From: Nitrogeniibacter aestuarii
Lineage (GTDB): Bacteria > Pseudomonadota > Gammaproteobacteria > Burkholderiales > Rhodocyclaceae
Length of the DNA: 64,000 nucleotides
Assembly (NCBI RefSeq): GCF_017309585.1
Contig: NZ_CP071321.1
Span: 1,488,001-1,552,000 of the forward strand
Direction: 5' to 3'
A model generated the notes under the pieces. That model was not told where the DNA came from. It made no database searches and saw only the letters and a program-made list of their open reading frames with translations. Shown in pieces: positions 1 through 8,331 of the stretch (the first letter of the stretch is position 1; each line of letters begins with the position of its first letter). The position numbers were made by a program, and so were the translations under genes.

Positions 1-331
1 GTCTGGCATCGGGCAGCGTTGCGTCCACCGATACCTGGATGCCCAGGTCACTGCGAACCGGCTCTGTCTCCAGGCCGAAGGTTTGAAAGGCAAACAGGGG
101 AGTCCCGTTGACCAGATTGGCGGTCACGATGGCATCGAGCGCCCCGGTGAATGCCATGAGCGAAAAATGCTCAAGCAGCAGGAACCCGACCCGGGTGTTC
201 TCTTCAGGCACATCTCCCGTCAGTTCGTCGCTGCGCGTGAACGGCCGGTTGCTGTGGCGCAGCGGGCTATCGAATGGGCGTGACGGTTGAGGGAGCGCAA
301 AAGCACGCGCCGAAGGACTGAGCCCATCCAC
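1..331 (-). CDS. GlxA-type AraC-family regulator, N-terminal part (runs off the left edge)
   Basis: Reading the minus strand from about 331 to base 1 gives an open frame with no stop that encodes the start of a DJ-1/PfpI-like sensor domain. The stretch VGFLLLEHFSLMAFTGALDA is characteristic of GlxA/GbdR-type transcriptional regulators (amidase-like domain followed by an AraC HTH). The HTH half lies outside the window. I chose the GTG at 329-331 as start because no in-frame ATG is visible, so the true N-terminus is uncertain. Family members such as GbdR regulate quaternary-amine use. A BCCT transporter lies 2 kb away on the same strand, so a role in betaine or choline metabolism is possible but is inference. 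Confidence 0.7.
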   Translation of the reverse strand, partial: MDGLSPSARAFALPQPSRPFDSPLRHSNRPFTRSDELTGDVPEENTRVGFLLLEHFSLMAFTGALDAIVTANLVNGTPLFAFQTFGLETEPVRSDLGIQVSVDATLPDAR

Positions 332-887
332 GCCGGCCGGCCGGCTCGGCGTCGGACGTGTCGCTGACGACGTGCTCGAACTCACTCTGTCTGACTCCCC
401 AAATTCCAATCTAGGCCCTCGACTCGTGAATATTTGCCCGTGCCCCCACTGGCTGAACGCCTTGGCTGTCTTGCGCGGCGCAGACTGCGGGCGTCGCTTC
501 GAGCCATGGTACGTTATTTGCATTGAAGCCGACACTGACGCCGCTCCTTTGTCGCCGACGTGCGTGGCGTCGGTGATCGGCGTTTTCTGTACTCGCTTTG
601 CGCTCGAAGCCCGCGCCAATTCCGTCCGGGCGTGACGGCGGCGGTTGTTCTCTCAGGGGCACCACTCGCGACACAGGGACCCAGGCGGTCGAAAGGCGCA
701 TCTGAGCGAGACTGCGTCGGCAGGTGCTCGCGATTTTCCCGTAGCTCGGTGACCCGCTCTCGATGCCCCGGTTCGCCCCTGACCGGGCGCTGGCAACCCT
801 TCAGCCTGAGACTGAAAAAGCCTCGAAGCAGAGGCGCACCATGTGCTCGGCAAGTCAGACGGCTGCAACGTGCCAGGCGCCGCGCGC
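332..887. other. Gene-free stretch between regulator and beta-lactamase
   Basis: About 550 bases with only short, overlapping reading frames on both strands and no recognisable protein. It contains the terminator of the beta-lactamase gene at its right end and presumably the promoter of the regulator that runs off the left edge. I see no insertion-sequence ends or tRNA here. Confidence 0.5.
812..835 (-). terminator. Rho-independent terminator after the beta-lactamase gene
   Basis: Read on the minus strand, a GCCTC stem (835-831) and GAGGC (824-820) enclose a six-base loop and are followed at once by five T residues. It lies about 50 bases after the stop codon of the beta-lactamase gene, the position expected of an intrinsic terminator. 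The stem is short, so efficiency may be modest. Confidence 0.6.
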
Positions 888-1670
888 TTACAGAAAACCC
901 AGGGCCTTGAGACTGGCTTTGCCGATCTCAAGACGTTTCTTCGCGTCAGACGGCTTCCTGATGTCGATATTCAAGGCAAAGGAGTACACGCGATTCTCCT
1001 TGACGACCCAGCCAACCCACCAGGCGACACCCGGTTCGGGCGCATTTTCCCAGCCGGTCTTTCCATAGAGTTGCCAGTTCTCACCTTGGTCTTGAAGCAC
1101 GATATCTCGAACGCTCTGTTGAATTTCAACTGATACTGGAAGCTGATCTTGAGCCAACCTGGATAAGAAAACCGCTTGTTCCTGAGCGCTGATCTTGAGC
1201 GGTCCGTCGAGCCAGAAAGTATCGACAGACGTTCCGATATCTGCATTTCCATAGCCGAGCTTCGAGACATGCTCTTGCATTTTCGCCAAGCCGATGCGAC
1301 GAGCCAACTCCTGATAGATTGGAACATTGGAGATGGCAATGGCATCTCGCAAGCCCATGTCTTTTTCCCATGCATCGAATGGCTGATCCTGTCCCCCGTA
1401 GGGAAGAACATCATCAACACTGGTCACGGCACCGACAGAGAGGCCAATCAGGCTGTTGGGGATTTTGAAGGTAGATGCAGGTACAAACCGTACTTTGGAT
1501 CTCCTCTGGTCATGGCCTGCAAAATGTCCGGAGCTGGCGTCGTAGACGACGAACGTTCCCGTAACGCCTGAACGTCTGAAAAACTCCTTGATTTCAGGGT
1601 TTTCCTCCCAGTCTGCGGCAAAGCACTGCACAGAAAAAAATGTAACGACTATTGCAAGAACGAATCTCAT
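888..1670 (-). CDS. bla: Class D (OXA-type) serine beta-lactamase
   Basis: A 260-residue periplasmic enzyme that hydrolyses beta-lactams through an active-site serine. All class D signatures are present: STFK at residues 66-69 (nucleophile S66 and carbamylatable K69), SNV at 114-116, YGN at 140-142, the conserved tryptophan W153, KTG at 204-206 and the WWVGW block near 217-221. The first 18 residues are a signal peptide ending at CFA. The start at 1670 gives the usual OXA length; the frame extends further upstream, but that extension resembles no OXA protein. The gene is visibly poorer in GC than its neighbours and sits between a GlxA-type regulator and a BCCT transporter, which suggests acquisition. 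Substrate spectrum cannot be read from sequence. Confidence 0.93.
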   Translation of the reverse strand: MRFVLAIVVTFFSVQCFAADWEENPEIKEFFRRSGVTGTFVVYDASSGHFAGHDQRRSKVRFVPASTFKIPNSLIGLSVGAVTSVDDVLPYGGQDQPFDAWEKDMGLRDAIAISNVPIYQELARRIGLAKMQEHVSKLGYGNADIGTSVDTFWLDGPLKISAQEQAVFLSRLAQDQLPVSVEIQQSVRDIVLQDQGENWQLYGKTGWENAPEPGVAWWVGWVVKENRVYSFALNIDIRKPSDAKKRLEIGKASLKALGFL

Positions 1671-1790
1671 ATCCCTGATGATCTGGTTGGCCATGGCGTC
1701 ATGGAAAGGGGCATTGAGCAGGAGCCGCTTGTCCGGGTAGCGGTGACGAAGCCCCACTCGGCATTCCCGCTTCGGGTGAAATGAACGGAG

Positions 1791-1850
1791 TGCGTTGCAC
1801 CGCATGGGGTGTTGCATAGTGCCTTGGCGCAACACTCGGTGCAATGCGCA
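1791..1850. repeat. Nested imperfect inverted repeat upstream of bla
   Basis: The outer arms TGCGTTGCACCG (1791-1802) and CGGTGCAATGC (1837-1847) are complementary except at one position. Inside them GTGTTGC (1809-1815) pairs with GCAACAC. Single-stranded DNA or RNA could fold into a hairpin of roughly 60 bases. It lacks the GTTRRRY/RYYYAAC boxes of an attC site and has no T-tract, so it is neither a clear recombination site nor a terminator. Function unknown. Confidence 0.55.
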
Positions 1851-2120
1851 ATGGCTATGCGCTCTGAACTCGACCGTCCGCTTCTTCTCCATCTGGCGCT
1901 GCAGTGTTTCTTGGTTGAATGAGCCTCCCACCGAGCACTTGATATGCCGACGCTCTATGAATGGTCCGATGGCCCCCGAGACGCGTCGTCGCGTGATCAG
2001 GGTGGTTGCCCGACAGCATGGGGCGGGAGCTGTCCCGGCGCCGATGCGCTTCCGCCGGAGATCGCGAAGAAGCAGACCCGACCACGGCCGGCTTGAAGCC
2101 CCGGTTGGATCTCCGATTCG

Positions 2121-2156
2121 AAGGAAAAAGAGGCCGCCCAGTGGGCGGCCCCTTTT
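2121..2156. terminator. Bidirectional intrinsic terminator after the BCCT gene
   Basis: A perfect eight-base stem GGCCGCCC/GGGCGGCC with a three-base loop (2132-2150). On the minus strand it is followed by TCTTTTTCC, on the plus strand by CCTTTT. It lies about 50 bases after the BCCT stop codon and separates that gene from the beta-lactamase transcript. Confidence 0.85.
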
Positions 2157-2202
2157 GCCGGGTATTGATTGTCGGCGCCTCTCCCTGGCGCCGACTCGGC
2201 GC

Positions 2203-3756
2203 TCAGGCGTAGCGCTCCTGGTGCAATGCCTTGTACAGACCCACGGTCATGATCAGCAGCACGACCGTGAAAGGCAGGCCTGTTGTGACTGCACCAGCCT
2301 GCAGTGCGCTGAGCGCGTCCTTGCCGCCCACCGACAGCAGAATGCCGGCGATGGTGCCCACCAGGATGGCCCAGAACATCCGCTGGGTACGCGGGGTGTC
2401 GGTCTTGCCGCCGGCCGTGATGGAGTCGATCACGAGGGACCCCGAGTCGGCGGAGGTCACGAAGAACACCAGCACCAGCATGACGGCGAGGGCAGAGGTG
2501 ATGGCGGTCAGGGGCAAGTGCTCAAGCATCTGGAACATGGCCAGGGACACGTCGCCAATGCCGTTGGCCAGCTCGCCAACACCGGTAGAGGCTTCTGTCA
2601 GTGCATTGCCACCGAAGGCGGTCATCCACAGGATGGTCACCAGGGTCGGCACCAGCAGAATGGCGGTGATCATTTCACGGACGGTACGACCCTTGGAGAC
2701 ACGGGCGATGAAAATGCCGACAAAGGGTGACCAGCTGATCCACCAGGCCCAGTAGAAGACGGTCCAGCCGTGGAACCAGGTCTGGTCGTCACGTCCGATC
2801 CAGTTGGACAGGGGCAGGATGTATTCCGCGTAGTCGACAAGACTCGTCCCCAGCCCTTTCACGTAGGCCACTAAACCACCGGCGATTGCCACGAACACCA
2901 TCAGGATGGTGGCAAGCACCATGTTGATGTTGGAGAGGACTTTCACGCCACCGTCGATGCCGCGCCACACTGACAGGATGGTCACGGCACTGACCCCGAC
3001 GATGATTGCCAGCTGAAGACCCAGGGTGTTTTCAAGGCCGGTCAGGAAGTGGATGCCGCTGGCGGCCTGCTGCGCGCCGAGGCCCAGCGAAGTGGCCAGA
3101 CCGAACATGGTGGCCAGCGCGGCGATAATGTCGACCACGTGACCGCCCCAGCCGCGGACGCGATTGCCAATGATCGGGTAGAAGGCCGAACGCAGGGTCA
3201 GGGGCAGGCCCATGTTGAAGGTGAAGAACCCGATTGCGACGGCGACGACACCGTAGATGGCCCACGGATGAAGCCCCCAGTGGAAAATGGTGGCACCCAT
3301 CGCGGCGCGCATGCCTTCCGGCGTTCGTGCCGCTGCATTGAGCGGTGTGCCGTACCAGTCGGTGTAGTAGGCCACCGGTTCGGCCACGCTCCAGAACATC
3401 AGGCCGATGCCCATGCCGGCAGCAAAGAGCATGGCGAACCAGGACCAGGTGGAGTATTCCGGGCGCTGGGTCGGGCCACCAAGACGCACCTTGCCGACCG
3501 GGAGAAATATCAGCGCGATGCAGAAGATGACGAAAAGGTTGCCTGCAAACATGAATAGCCAATCGAAATGCTCGATCGACCATGTGCGTGCTGCACTCAT
3601 CTGCGCACTGGCCTGCGCAGGATCTAAGAGGGCGTAGATGATGAAGGCGACAATCAGCGTCGCCGTGATTGGAAAGACCGGGTTGTGAAAATCCAACCCC
3701 CAAAATTGCTTGTTATCAATACCCGGCTCTAGAACCGTCTCTGAACTGCTGCTCAT
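2203..3756 (-). CDS. BCCT-family betaine/choline/carnitine-type transporter
   Basis: A 517-residue inner-membrane carrier with about 12 membrane segments, the usual BCCT length. Family signatures are clear: GMGIGLMFWSVAEP near residue 110 (the glycine-rich stretch and Trp/Glu of TM3) and the tryptophan-rich FYWAWWISWSPFVGIFIARVS (TM8 region) near 330. These transporters take up quaternary ammonium compounds by sodium or proton symport or exchange. An AGGAG element eight bases before the ATG supports the start. There is no long C-terminal osmosensing tail, which suggests nutrient uptake rather than osmotic gating. The partial GlxA-type regulator at the left edge may control it. Substrate unproven. 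Confidence 0.93.
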   Translation of the reverse strand: MSSSSETVLEPGIDNKQFWGLDFHNPVFPITATLIVAFIIYALLDPAQASAQMSAARTWSIEHFDWLFMFAGNLFVIFCIALIFLPVGKVRLGGPTQRPEYSTWSWFAMLFAAGMGIGLMFWSVAEPVAYYTDWYGTPLNAAARTPEGMRAAMGATIFHWGLHPWAIYGVVAVAIGFFTFNMGLPLTLRSAFYPIIGNRVRGWGGHVVDIIAALATMFGLATSLGLGAQQAASGIHFLTGLENTLGLQLAIIVGVSAVTILSVWRGIDGGVKVLSNINMVLATILMVFVAIAGGLVAYVKGLGTSLVDYAEYILPLSNWIGRDDQTWFHGWTVFYWAWWISWSPFVGIFIARVSKGRTVREMITAILLVPTLVTILWMTAFGGNALTEASTGVGELANGIGDVSLAMFQMLEHLPLTAITSALAVMLVLVFFVTSADSGSLVIDSITAGGKTDTPRTQRMFWAILVGTIAGILLSVGGKDALSALQAGAVTTGLPFTVVLLIMTVGLYKALHQERYA

Positions 3757-4021
3757 GGGGAATGCTCCTGTGATCGTTCTGGATGCAGCCTTGGATCCAC
3801 GCCGTGACCGAGCGAATCGGAGTCCAACGGGGCCAGTTCATTTTGGTGGCAGAGCTCGAAGCGTTATTTCTCAAAAGCGACATCGTGCTGGCCGGATGCG
3901 CCATTTGCATCCGGCTGTGGGCACGAAGAGAGATTGTCTCCAGGCGATGCAGGGCATTCCTGGAAACCTTCAATGGCGCGTTTGCGCCAGGAGGGAGATC
4001 GGCGCGCGTGCGCGTTTCAGA

Positions 4022-5293
4022 TCACGTATGACCGGTGTTGCGGGCCTCCACTGGCGCGTCGTCACTGTGACTGGACGGCTCCGCAGCCGGCATCAGCTCC
4101 AGTGCCTCGGACGAAGTTCGCATCATCGAGACGTAAGGCGTGTGTTCGACCACATCGTCGCGGACGCGGCGTCGGGACACCAGGGCCGTCAGCATGAGCA
4201 CGACGTGGGTGGCGATGAACCAAACGGCCAGGGCTGAATTGTCCACCCAGGACATCATCAGACCCACCATCAGTGGCCCGATCGCTGCGCCGATTCCGTA
4301 GAGCAGGAGCACCACGTTCGAGCCCGAGACGATTTCGTCCCCGCTGAGGTGGTCGACCAGGTGGGCGACGACAATCGGATAGATCGCAAACCCGAAGCCG
4401 CCAAACAGGGTGATGGCCGCGATCGCGGCCGTTGCACCCAGATGACCCCACAGGAGCGGCACGGCCGACAGCGCGGCGCAGCCTGCCGCGAAGGCCAGTA
4501 CGGTGCGCCGATCGCTGCGATCGGACAAAGCGCCCAGTGGCCACTGCAGCAGTGCGCCGCCAAGGATGCCCGCACTCATGAACAGGGCGATCCAGTCGTT
4601 GTCGTAGCCGGTGCGCGATGCATAGACCGGTCCCATGCTCCAGAATGCGCCGATCGCCATGCCGGTCAGTACGGCACTGGTGGCCGCAACCGGTGCCCGG
4701 CGCAGCAGCGGCCAGGGTGAGAAGCCGCTGGTCTTGTGAACGGTGGGCTGCGCCAGCGGGGTCGCCGCCACCGGCATCACGGCAAAGCAGACGCAGAACG
4801 CGGAAATCATGAAGACCGACAGTGAGGTGCCCAGATCGAAGCCGAGGATCTGCTGAGAAAGGGCCAGGGATGTCTGGTTGACGATCATGTACATGGCGAA
4901 GATGCGCCCGCGCTGAGCCTGTGGCGTCTGATCGTTGAGCCAGCTTTCGATGAGCGTATACAGCGACACCACCGAGGCGCCGGCCAGCACGCGCAAGACT
5001 ACCCAGGTGGTTGCCGAGACGAACAGGCCGTGCAGCAGGGCGATACCGGCCAGGCCGGCGGCAAAAAAGGCAAAGGCACGAATGTGGCCAATGCGCTGGA
5101 TGAGCGGACGGGCAAGCAGGCCGCCGAGCAGGTAACCGGCGAAATACCCGGACCCGAGCAGGCCGAGCAGGGTTTCGCTGAAGCCGGCTTCATTGCCCTT
5201 GATGGCCAGCAAGGTGCCGAGCAGGCCGTTGCCGGTCAACAGCAGGGCGACGCCGCTCATGAGGCCGGCGATTGGAAGTATGTTCTTAAACAT
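4022..5293 (-). CDS. MFS transporter, YcaD-like
   Basis: A 423-residue major facilitator protein with 12 predicted membrane helices. The cytoplasmic loop-2 signature appears as GYLLGGLLARPLIQRIGHIR, and the mid-protein LSDRSDRR is the corresponding motif of the second half. The RVLAGASVVSLYTLIESWLN stretch and overall layout match the YcaD/YfkF group of MFS carriers, whose substrates are poorly known. The hydrophilic C-terminus of about 45 residues is longer than usual. No strong ribosome-binding site precedes the ATG. It lies 265 bases upstream of the BCCT gene on the same strand and is probably transcribed separately. Confidence 0.85.
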   Translation of the reverse strand: MFKNILPIAGLMSGVALLLTGNGLLGTLLAIKGNEAGFSETLLGLLGSGYFAGYLLGGLLARPLIQRIGHIRAFAFFAAGLAGIALLHGLFVSATTWVVLRVLAGASVVSLYTLIESWLNDQTPQAQRGRIFAMYMIVNQTSLALSQQILGFDLGTSLSVFMISAFCVCFAVMPVAATPLAQPTVHKTSGFSPWPLLRRAPVAATSAVLTGMAIGAFWSMGPVYASRTGYDNDWIALFMSAGILGGALLQWPLGALSDRSDRRTVLAFAAGCAALSAVPLLWGHLGATAAIAAITLFGGFGFAIYPIVVAHLVDHLSGDEIVSGSNVVLLLYGIGAAIGPLMVGLMMSWVDNSALAVWFIATHVVLMLTALVSRRRVRDDVVEHTPYVSMMRTSSEALELMPAAEPSSHSDDAPVEARNTGHT

Positions 5294-5679
5294 GTGTCAG
5301 TTCGGGGGTGACGTATAGCTCGTCATGATTACGGCAAAAAATGGCACGAAAACAGGGCTGTCCGTGCAAGTCCTTCAATCAGCGTCGACAGCGCGCCGGA
5401 TGGGCCCGGGGCCTGGTGTTCCGGATCGTTTTTTATCCACGGGAGACCCTTCGCTCATATACCGGCACACGCTGAACAAGGCCTCAATTTGACGTGGCGC
5501 CATCGGCGCCCGTTTGCATGCGAGCGACATGAAATTGTCGGATTGAGCCAGCCCGGGCGCAGCGGGATTGGACCTATGCTGCAGTGCAGCGCGCGCGACA
5601 TTACACCGGGCCGCTGGTTCTGGCAATAGTGCTCGACATGGCCGCTGTTTTTGGCCTTCGGTTCGGCGCCGTCCGGCGG
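5294..5679. other. Gene-free stretch between two MFS genes
   Basis: About 385 bases with no convincing reading frame. It should hold the promoter of the 4022-5293 MFS gene and the transcript end of the next MFS gene. A small inverted repeat GGCGCC-ATC-GGCGCC lies near 5503-5518, without a T-tract. I see nothing else. Confidence 0.4.
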
Positions 5680-6882
5680 TCAGTGCGCCGGATCCGGCGC
5701 AGGTGCCCCGCGGCGCTCGCCCAGCCAGACCCTGATCGCCAGTAGCGTCAGCACGAGGCTCGTGCCGCCGATGACCCCGTACATGGCCTGCAGGCTGCCG
5801 GTGAGCTCTTGCAATGTGCCGGCAAGCAGGTTGCCCAGCGCGCCGCCCAAGCCGAAGGTGACCATGCCGATGCCGCTGATCTGCATGGTGGCTTTGGAGT
5901 GATACCGCTTGCTGACCCAGCCGGCAACAATGCCCCACATGGGGAAGTACATCAGGCCGTAGCCGAAGCCGGCAAGGATCGCGAACCGCGCCGGGTCGTG
6001 CAGAAACGCCATCAGGCAGAGTGCAAAGCTGCCGAAGATCAGCACGAGGGCCAGACCGTGGCCCTTGCGGTCGGCGAGCTTGCCGATCAGGAAGCCGGCC
6101 GCCATGCCGCTGATGCCGATCATGGTCCACGCATAGCCACCGAGTGCGGGTGGCAGCGCCAGTTCGGCAAGCCAGGTATTGAGCCAGGTCGAGAACGGCA
6201 TGGCCGAGAAACCGACCAGAAAGCACACCAGGCAGGCGTAGAACGCGGTGCGCTCGCGAAAGATCGTCTTGAAGAGCTCGCTGGTGTTCATCACGGGCGG
6301 TGCGTCCATCGGGTTTGAAGCCTGAACGTTGCCGCGCTTCATCTGGTGCAGCACCAGGGCTGTCAGGGAAAGGGTGAGCAGCCCCAGCACGCCGGCCGCC
6401 AGCCAGCCACTGCGCCAACCGAGCGCTGGCACGACCAGCAGAATCAGCAAGCCGTTGAGACCATACCCCCACGCCGTGCCGCTGGAGGCGGTCGACAGGC
6501 TGGTGGCGTGGTGCTCCGGCTGGCCGTAGCGGGTGACCAGCTCGACAATACCGCCCCAGCTGATGGCTGCGCTCGCGGACATCACCGTGAGCGCGACGAG
6601 CATCAGCATCGGATCGTGAAGGCTGGCCATGCTGAACAGCAGGACGCTGGTGACGACTCCGGAAGACAGCATCAGACGACCGGAATCGATGCGGTGGCCA
6701 ATCACGCCCAGCAACATCGCGCCGCCCAGATACGCCAATTGCGTCAACGCGCCGATGGTCGCCAGATGCCAGTGGGTGATGCCGATCTCCGCCTGCATGA
6801 GCGGCACGAGCGCCGCGAACAGGAACAGACCAAAACCGTGGCTGATGATCTGGTTGATGCCGAAAGTGACGGTCATTCGCAT
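5680..6882 (-). CDS. MFS transporter, divergent from a LysR regulator
   Basis: A 400-residue major facilitator protein with 12 membrane helices and a loop-2 type motif LGVIGHRIDSGR near residue 55. The second half has LIGKLADRKGHG. The start at 6882 is preceded by a GGAG element. The upstream extension of the frame overlaps the divergent LysR gene and was rejected. The pairing with a divergently transcribed LysR regulator is the classical arrangement for a substrate-induced carrier. The substrate, perhaps an organic anion, cannot be deduced. Confidence 0.87.
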   Translation of the reverse strand: MRMTVTFGINQIISHGFGLFLFAALVPLMQAEIGITHWHLATIGALTQLAYLGGAMLLGVIGHRIDSGRLMLSSGVVTSVLLFSMASLHDPMLMLVALTVMSASAAISWGGIVELVTRYGQPEHHATSLSTASSGTAWGYGLNGLLILLVVPALGWRSGWLAAGVLGLLTLSLTALVLHQMKRGNVQASNPMDAPPVMNTSELFKTIFRERTAFYACLVCFLVGFSAMPFSTWLNTWLAELALPPALGGYAWTMIGISGMAAGFLIGKLADRKGHGLALVLIFGSFALCLMAFLHDPARFAILAGFGYGLMYFPMWGIVAGWVSKRYHSKATMQISGIGMVTFGLGGALGNLLAGTLQELTGSLQAMYGVIGGTSLVLTLLAIRVWLGERRGAPAPDPAH

Positions 6883-7029
6883 CGCGTGGCTCCGCTGGCC
6901 TTGAGATTGATTCAAGAATGATGAAAACTGATTGCGGCTGCGTTTGTTGAAAACCCAGCACTCTGGTGACTTGGTGCTATCGTAGTGTCTTGTGCTGGCG
7001 TGGTACATCGATAAATATTCACATCTATG

Positions 7030-7044
7030 TTCAATTAAATTGAA
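7030..7044 (+). promoter_or_regulatory. Palindromic LysR-type operator candidate
   Basis: A perfect 15-base palindrome TTCAATTAAATTGAA containing the T-N11-A pattern of LysR-family binding sites. It ends nine bases before the LysR start codon, inside the divergent promoter region, so it could serve autorepression and activation of the MFS gene. Confidence 0.5.
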
Positions 7045-7053
7045 AACTGAGCC

Positions 7054-7953
7054 ATGATCGACCTGCCCATCAATCTGTTGCGGACCTTTGTCGTCGTAGC
7101 CGAAACGCTCAATCTGACCGAAACCGCACGCTTGCTGCACAAAGCACCGTCGACGGTCAGCATGCAGTTGAACAGGCTTGAAGCCTTGGTGGCGAATCCG
7201 CTGATGCAGCGCGGTCAGCACGGGGTGCGACTGACCTCCGCCGGAGAGCAACTGACCGGGCACGCCCGCAAGTTGCTGAACCTGCACGACGAAATCGTGG
7301 GCGCGTTTCAGCACATGGACATTGGCGGCAAAGTCCGCCTCGGCACCCACGATCAGTACGCCAGCCGCACGCTCGCGCCGCTGCTGGAGGCGTTCATCCT
7401 CAAGTACCCGGAGGCCGAGCTGGAGGTCTTCTGCGATCACCGCCCAGACCGGCTGGTCGATATGCTGGAGGGCGGCAAACTGGACATCGCACTGGTGGAA
7501 ATGCTCGCCGGCACCGAAGACGGTTTGCGCCTGCGTCGCGATACCCTGGTCTGGGTCTGCGCCCGGAACCACGACATTCTGTCGCAACCCGTCTTGCCAT
7601 TGGCCGTGTTTGAGGAAGGTTGTTACCACCGGCGCTACGCCTGTCGGGCACTTGATGGCGCCGGAATTCCATGGCGGGTTGCATTTACCAGTCAGAGTCG
7701 GACGGGGGTGCTCGCAGCAGTTCGAGCGGGTATTGGCGTCGCCATCATCCCGTTGCATACGGTCGAGGACGATCTGGTCGTGATTGATGACGCTCTGCCC
7801 GCGCTGCCCGATACCGAGGTCTCCCTTTTTATCGGCAAGCAGGTCAATGAAGCGACGCGGCGCCTGGAGCAGATTGTTGTGGAGAGTCCGCTGTTTGTGC
7901 GGGCTGATCGCGTCGAAGAAGCCGACGTCCGGCCTGGAATGGCATCAGTCTGA
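7054..7953 (+). CDS. LysR-family transcriptional regulator
   Basis: A 299-residue protein of standard LysR length. Residues 5-65 form the winged HTH (LRTFVVVAETLNLTETARLL followed by APSTVSMQLNRLE), and the rest is the periplasmic-binding-like effector domain with the typical GIGVAIIPLHTVEDDL stretch near residue 230. It is divergent from the MFS gene at 5680-6882 with 171 bases between them, and probably regulates that gene and itself. The N-terminal MIDLPINLLRTF resembles regulators of organic-acid or amino-acid transport, but no ligand can be named. Confidence 0.93.
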   Translation: MIDLPINLLRTFVVVAETLNLTETARLLHKAPSTVSMQLNRLEALVANPLMQRGQHGVRLTSAGEQLTGHARKLLNLHDEIVGAFQHMDIGGKVRLGTHDQYASRTLAPLLEAFILKYPEAELEVFCDHRPDRLVDMLEGGKLDIALVEMLAGTEDGLRLRRDTLVWVCARNHDILSQPVLPLAVFEEGCYHRRYACRALDGAGIPWRVAFTSQSRTGVLAAVRAGIGVAIIPLHTVEDDLVVIDDALPALPDTEVSLFIGKQVNEATRRLEQIVVESPLFVRADRVEEADVRPGMASV

Positions 7954-8092
7954 CACTGATGAGTGCGCTGACTTGCGTTCGACCGGTTGAGCGTGTCTGA
8001 TGCCACTGAGCCAAGCGTGATCCCGCAGAATCATGGACAGTCCGGGAGGCCGGAAGTACTGTCGGCCTGAGGTTTGGGCACGGGAGGAGGTG

Positions 8093-8191
8093 GTGAGCAA
8101 GCAACGTTTCACGACCGACTTCAAGGAGGAAGCCGTCCGCCAGCTCATCGAATGGGGACAGTCTGTGGCCGAGACGTCGGCCCTCAACTGA
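8093..8191 (+). pseudogene. IS3-family transposase OrfA fragment
   Basis: A GTG-initiated frame reads VSKQRFTTDFKEEAVRQLIE, the N-terminus of the IS3-family OrfA helix-turn-helix protein, then stops after 33 codons. Past the stop, a shifted frame still resembles the continuation (SPIVCRWVRRW), so the gene is frameshifted and cut short. A TGATCCCGCAGAATCATGGA stretch near 8020 may be an old terminal repeat. No OrfB catalytic domain remains between here and 8331. The 378-base gap between the LysR and kinase genes holds only this relic. Confidence 0.8.
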
Positions 8192-8331
8192 GTCTCCCCC
8201 ATCGTCTGTCGTTGGGTTCGTCGATGGCCGTTGCGGGTATCACACCCCGTTGTCGCGACTGCCAGGCGGGGCGGAACGAGGCCTTTGGCGCCAGCTTTGA
8301 GCCGGATCCATGCCGGTATGGCCTGCTTGGG

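Larger units (their letters stand above)
1671..2202. other. Gene-free stretch upstream of the beta-lactamase
   Basis: More than 500 bases between the beta-lactamase start and the end of the BCCT gene. It holds a nested inverted repeat (1791-1850) and the BCCT terminator (2121-2156). Open frames here are short or extend the beta-lactamase frame backwards and do not resemble known proteins. The beta-lactamase promoter should lie just right of 1670. Confidence 0.5.

Noticed and set aside
1791..1850. Inverted repeat upstream of bla as an attC or transposon end
   Set aside because: No GTTRRRY or RYYYAAC boxes and no partner repeat at the other side of the gene.
1671..1931. N-terminal extension of the beta-lactamase frame to 1931
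   Set aside because: The extra 87 residues resemble no OXA protein, and the start at 1670 is followed at once by a good signal peptide and gives normal length.
5375..6961. A 528-residue frame overlapping the MFS gene in another frame
   Set aside because: Composition (Arg, Pro, His-rich with no domains) is that of an out-of-frame shadow of the real transporter gene.
6883..7758. Long upstream extension of the MFS frame (692 residues in all)
   Set aside because: It runs antisense through the LysR gene. The ATG at 6882 has a ribosome-binding site and starts the first helix.
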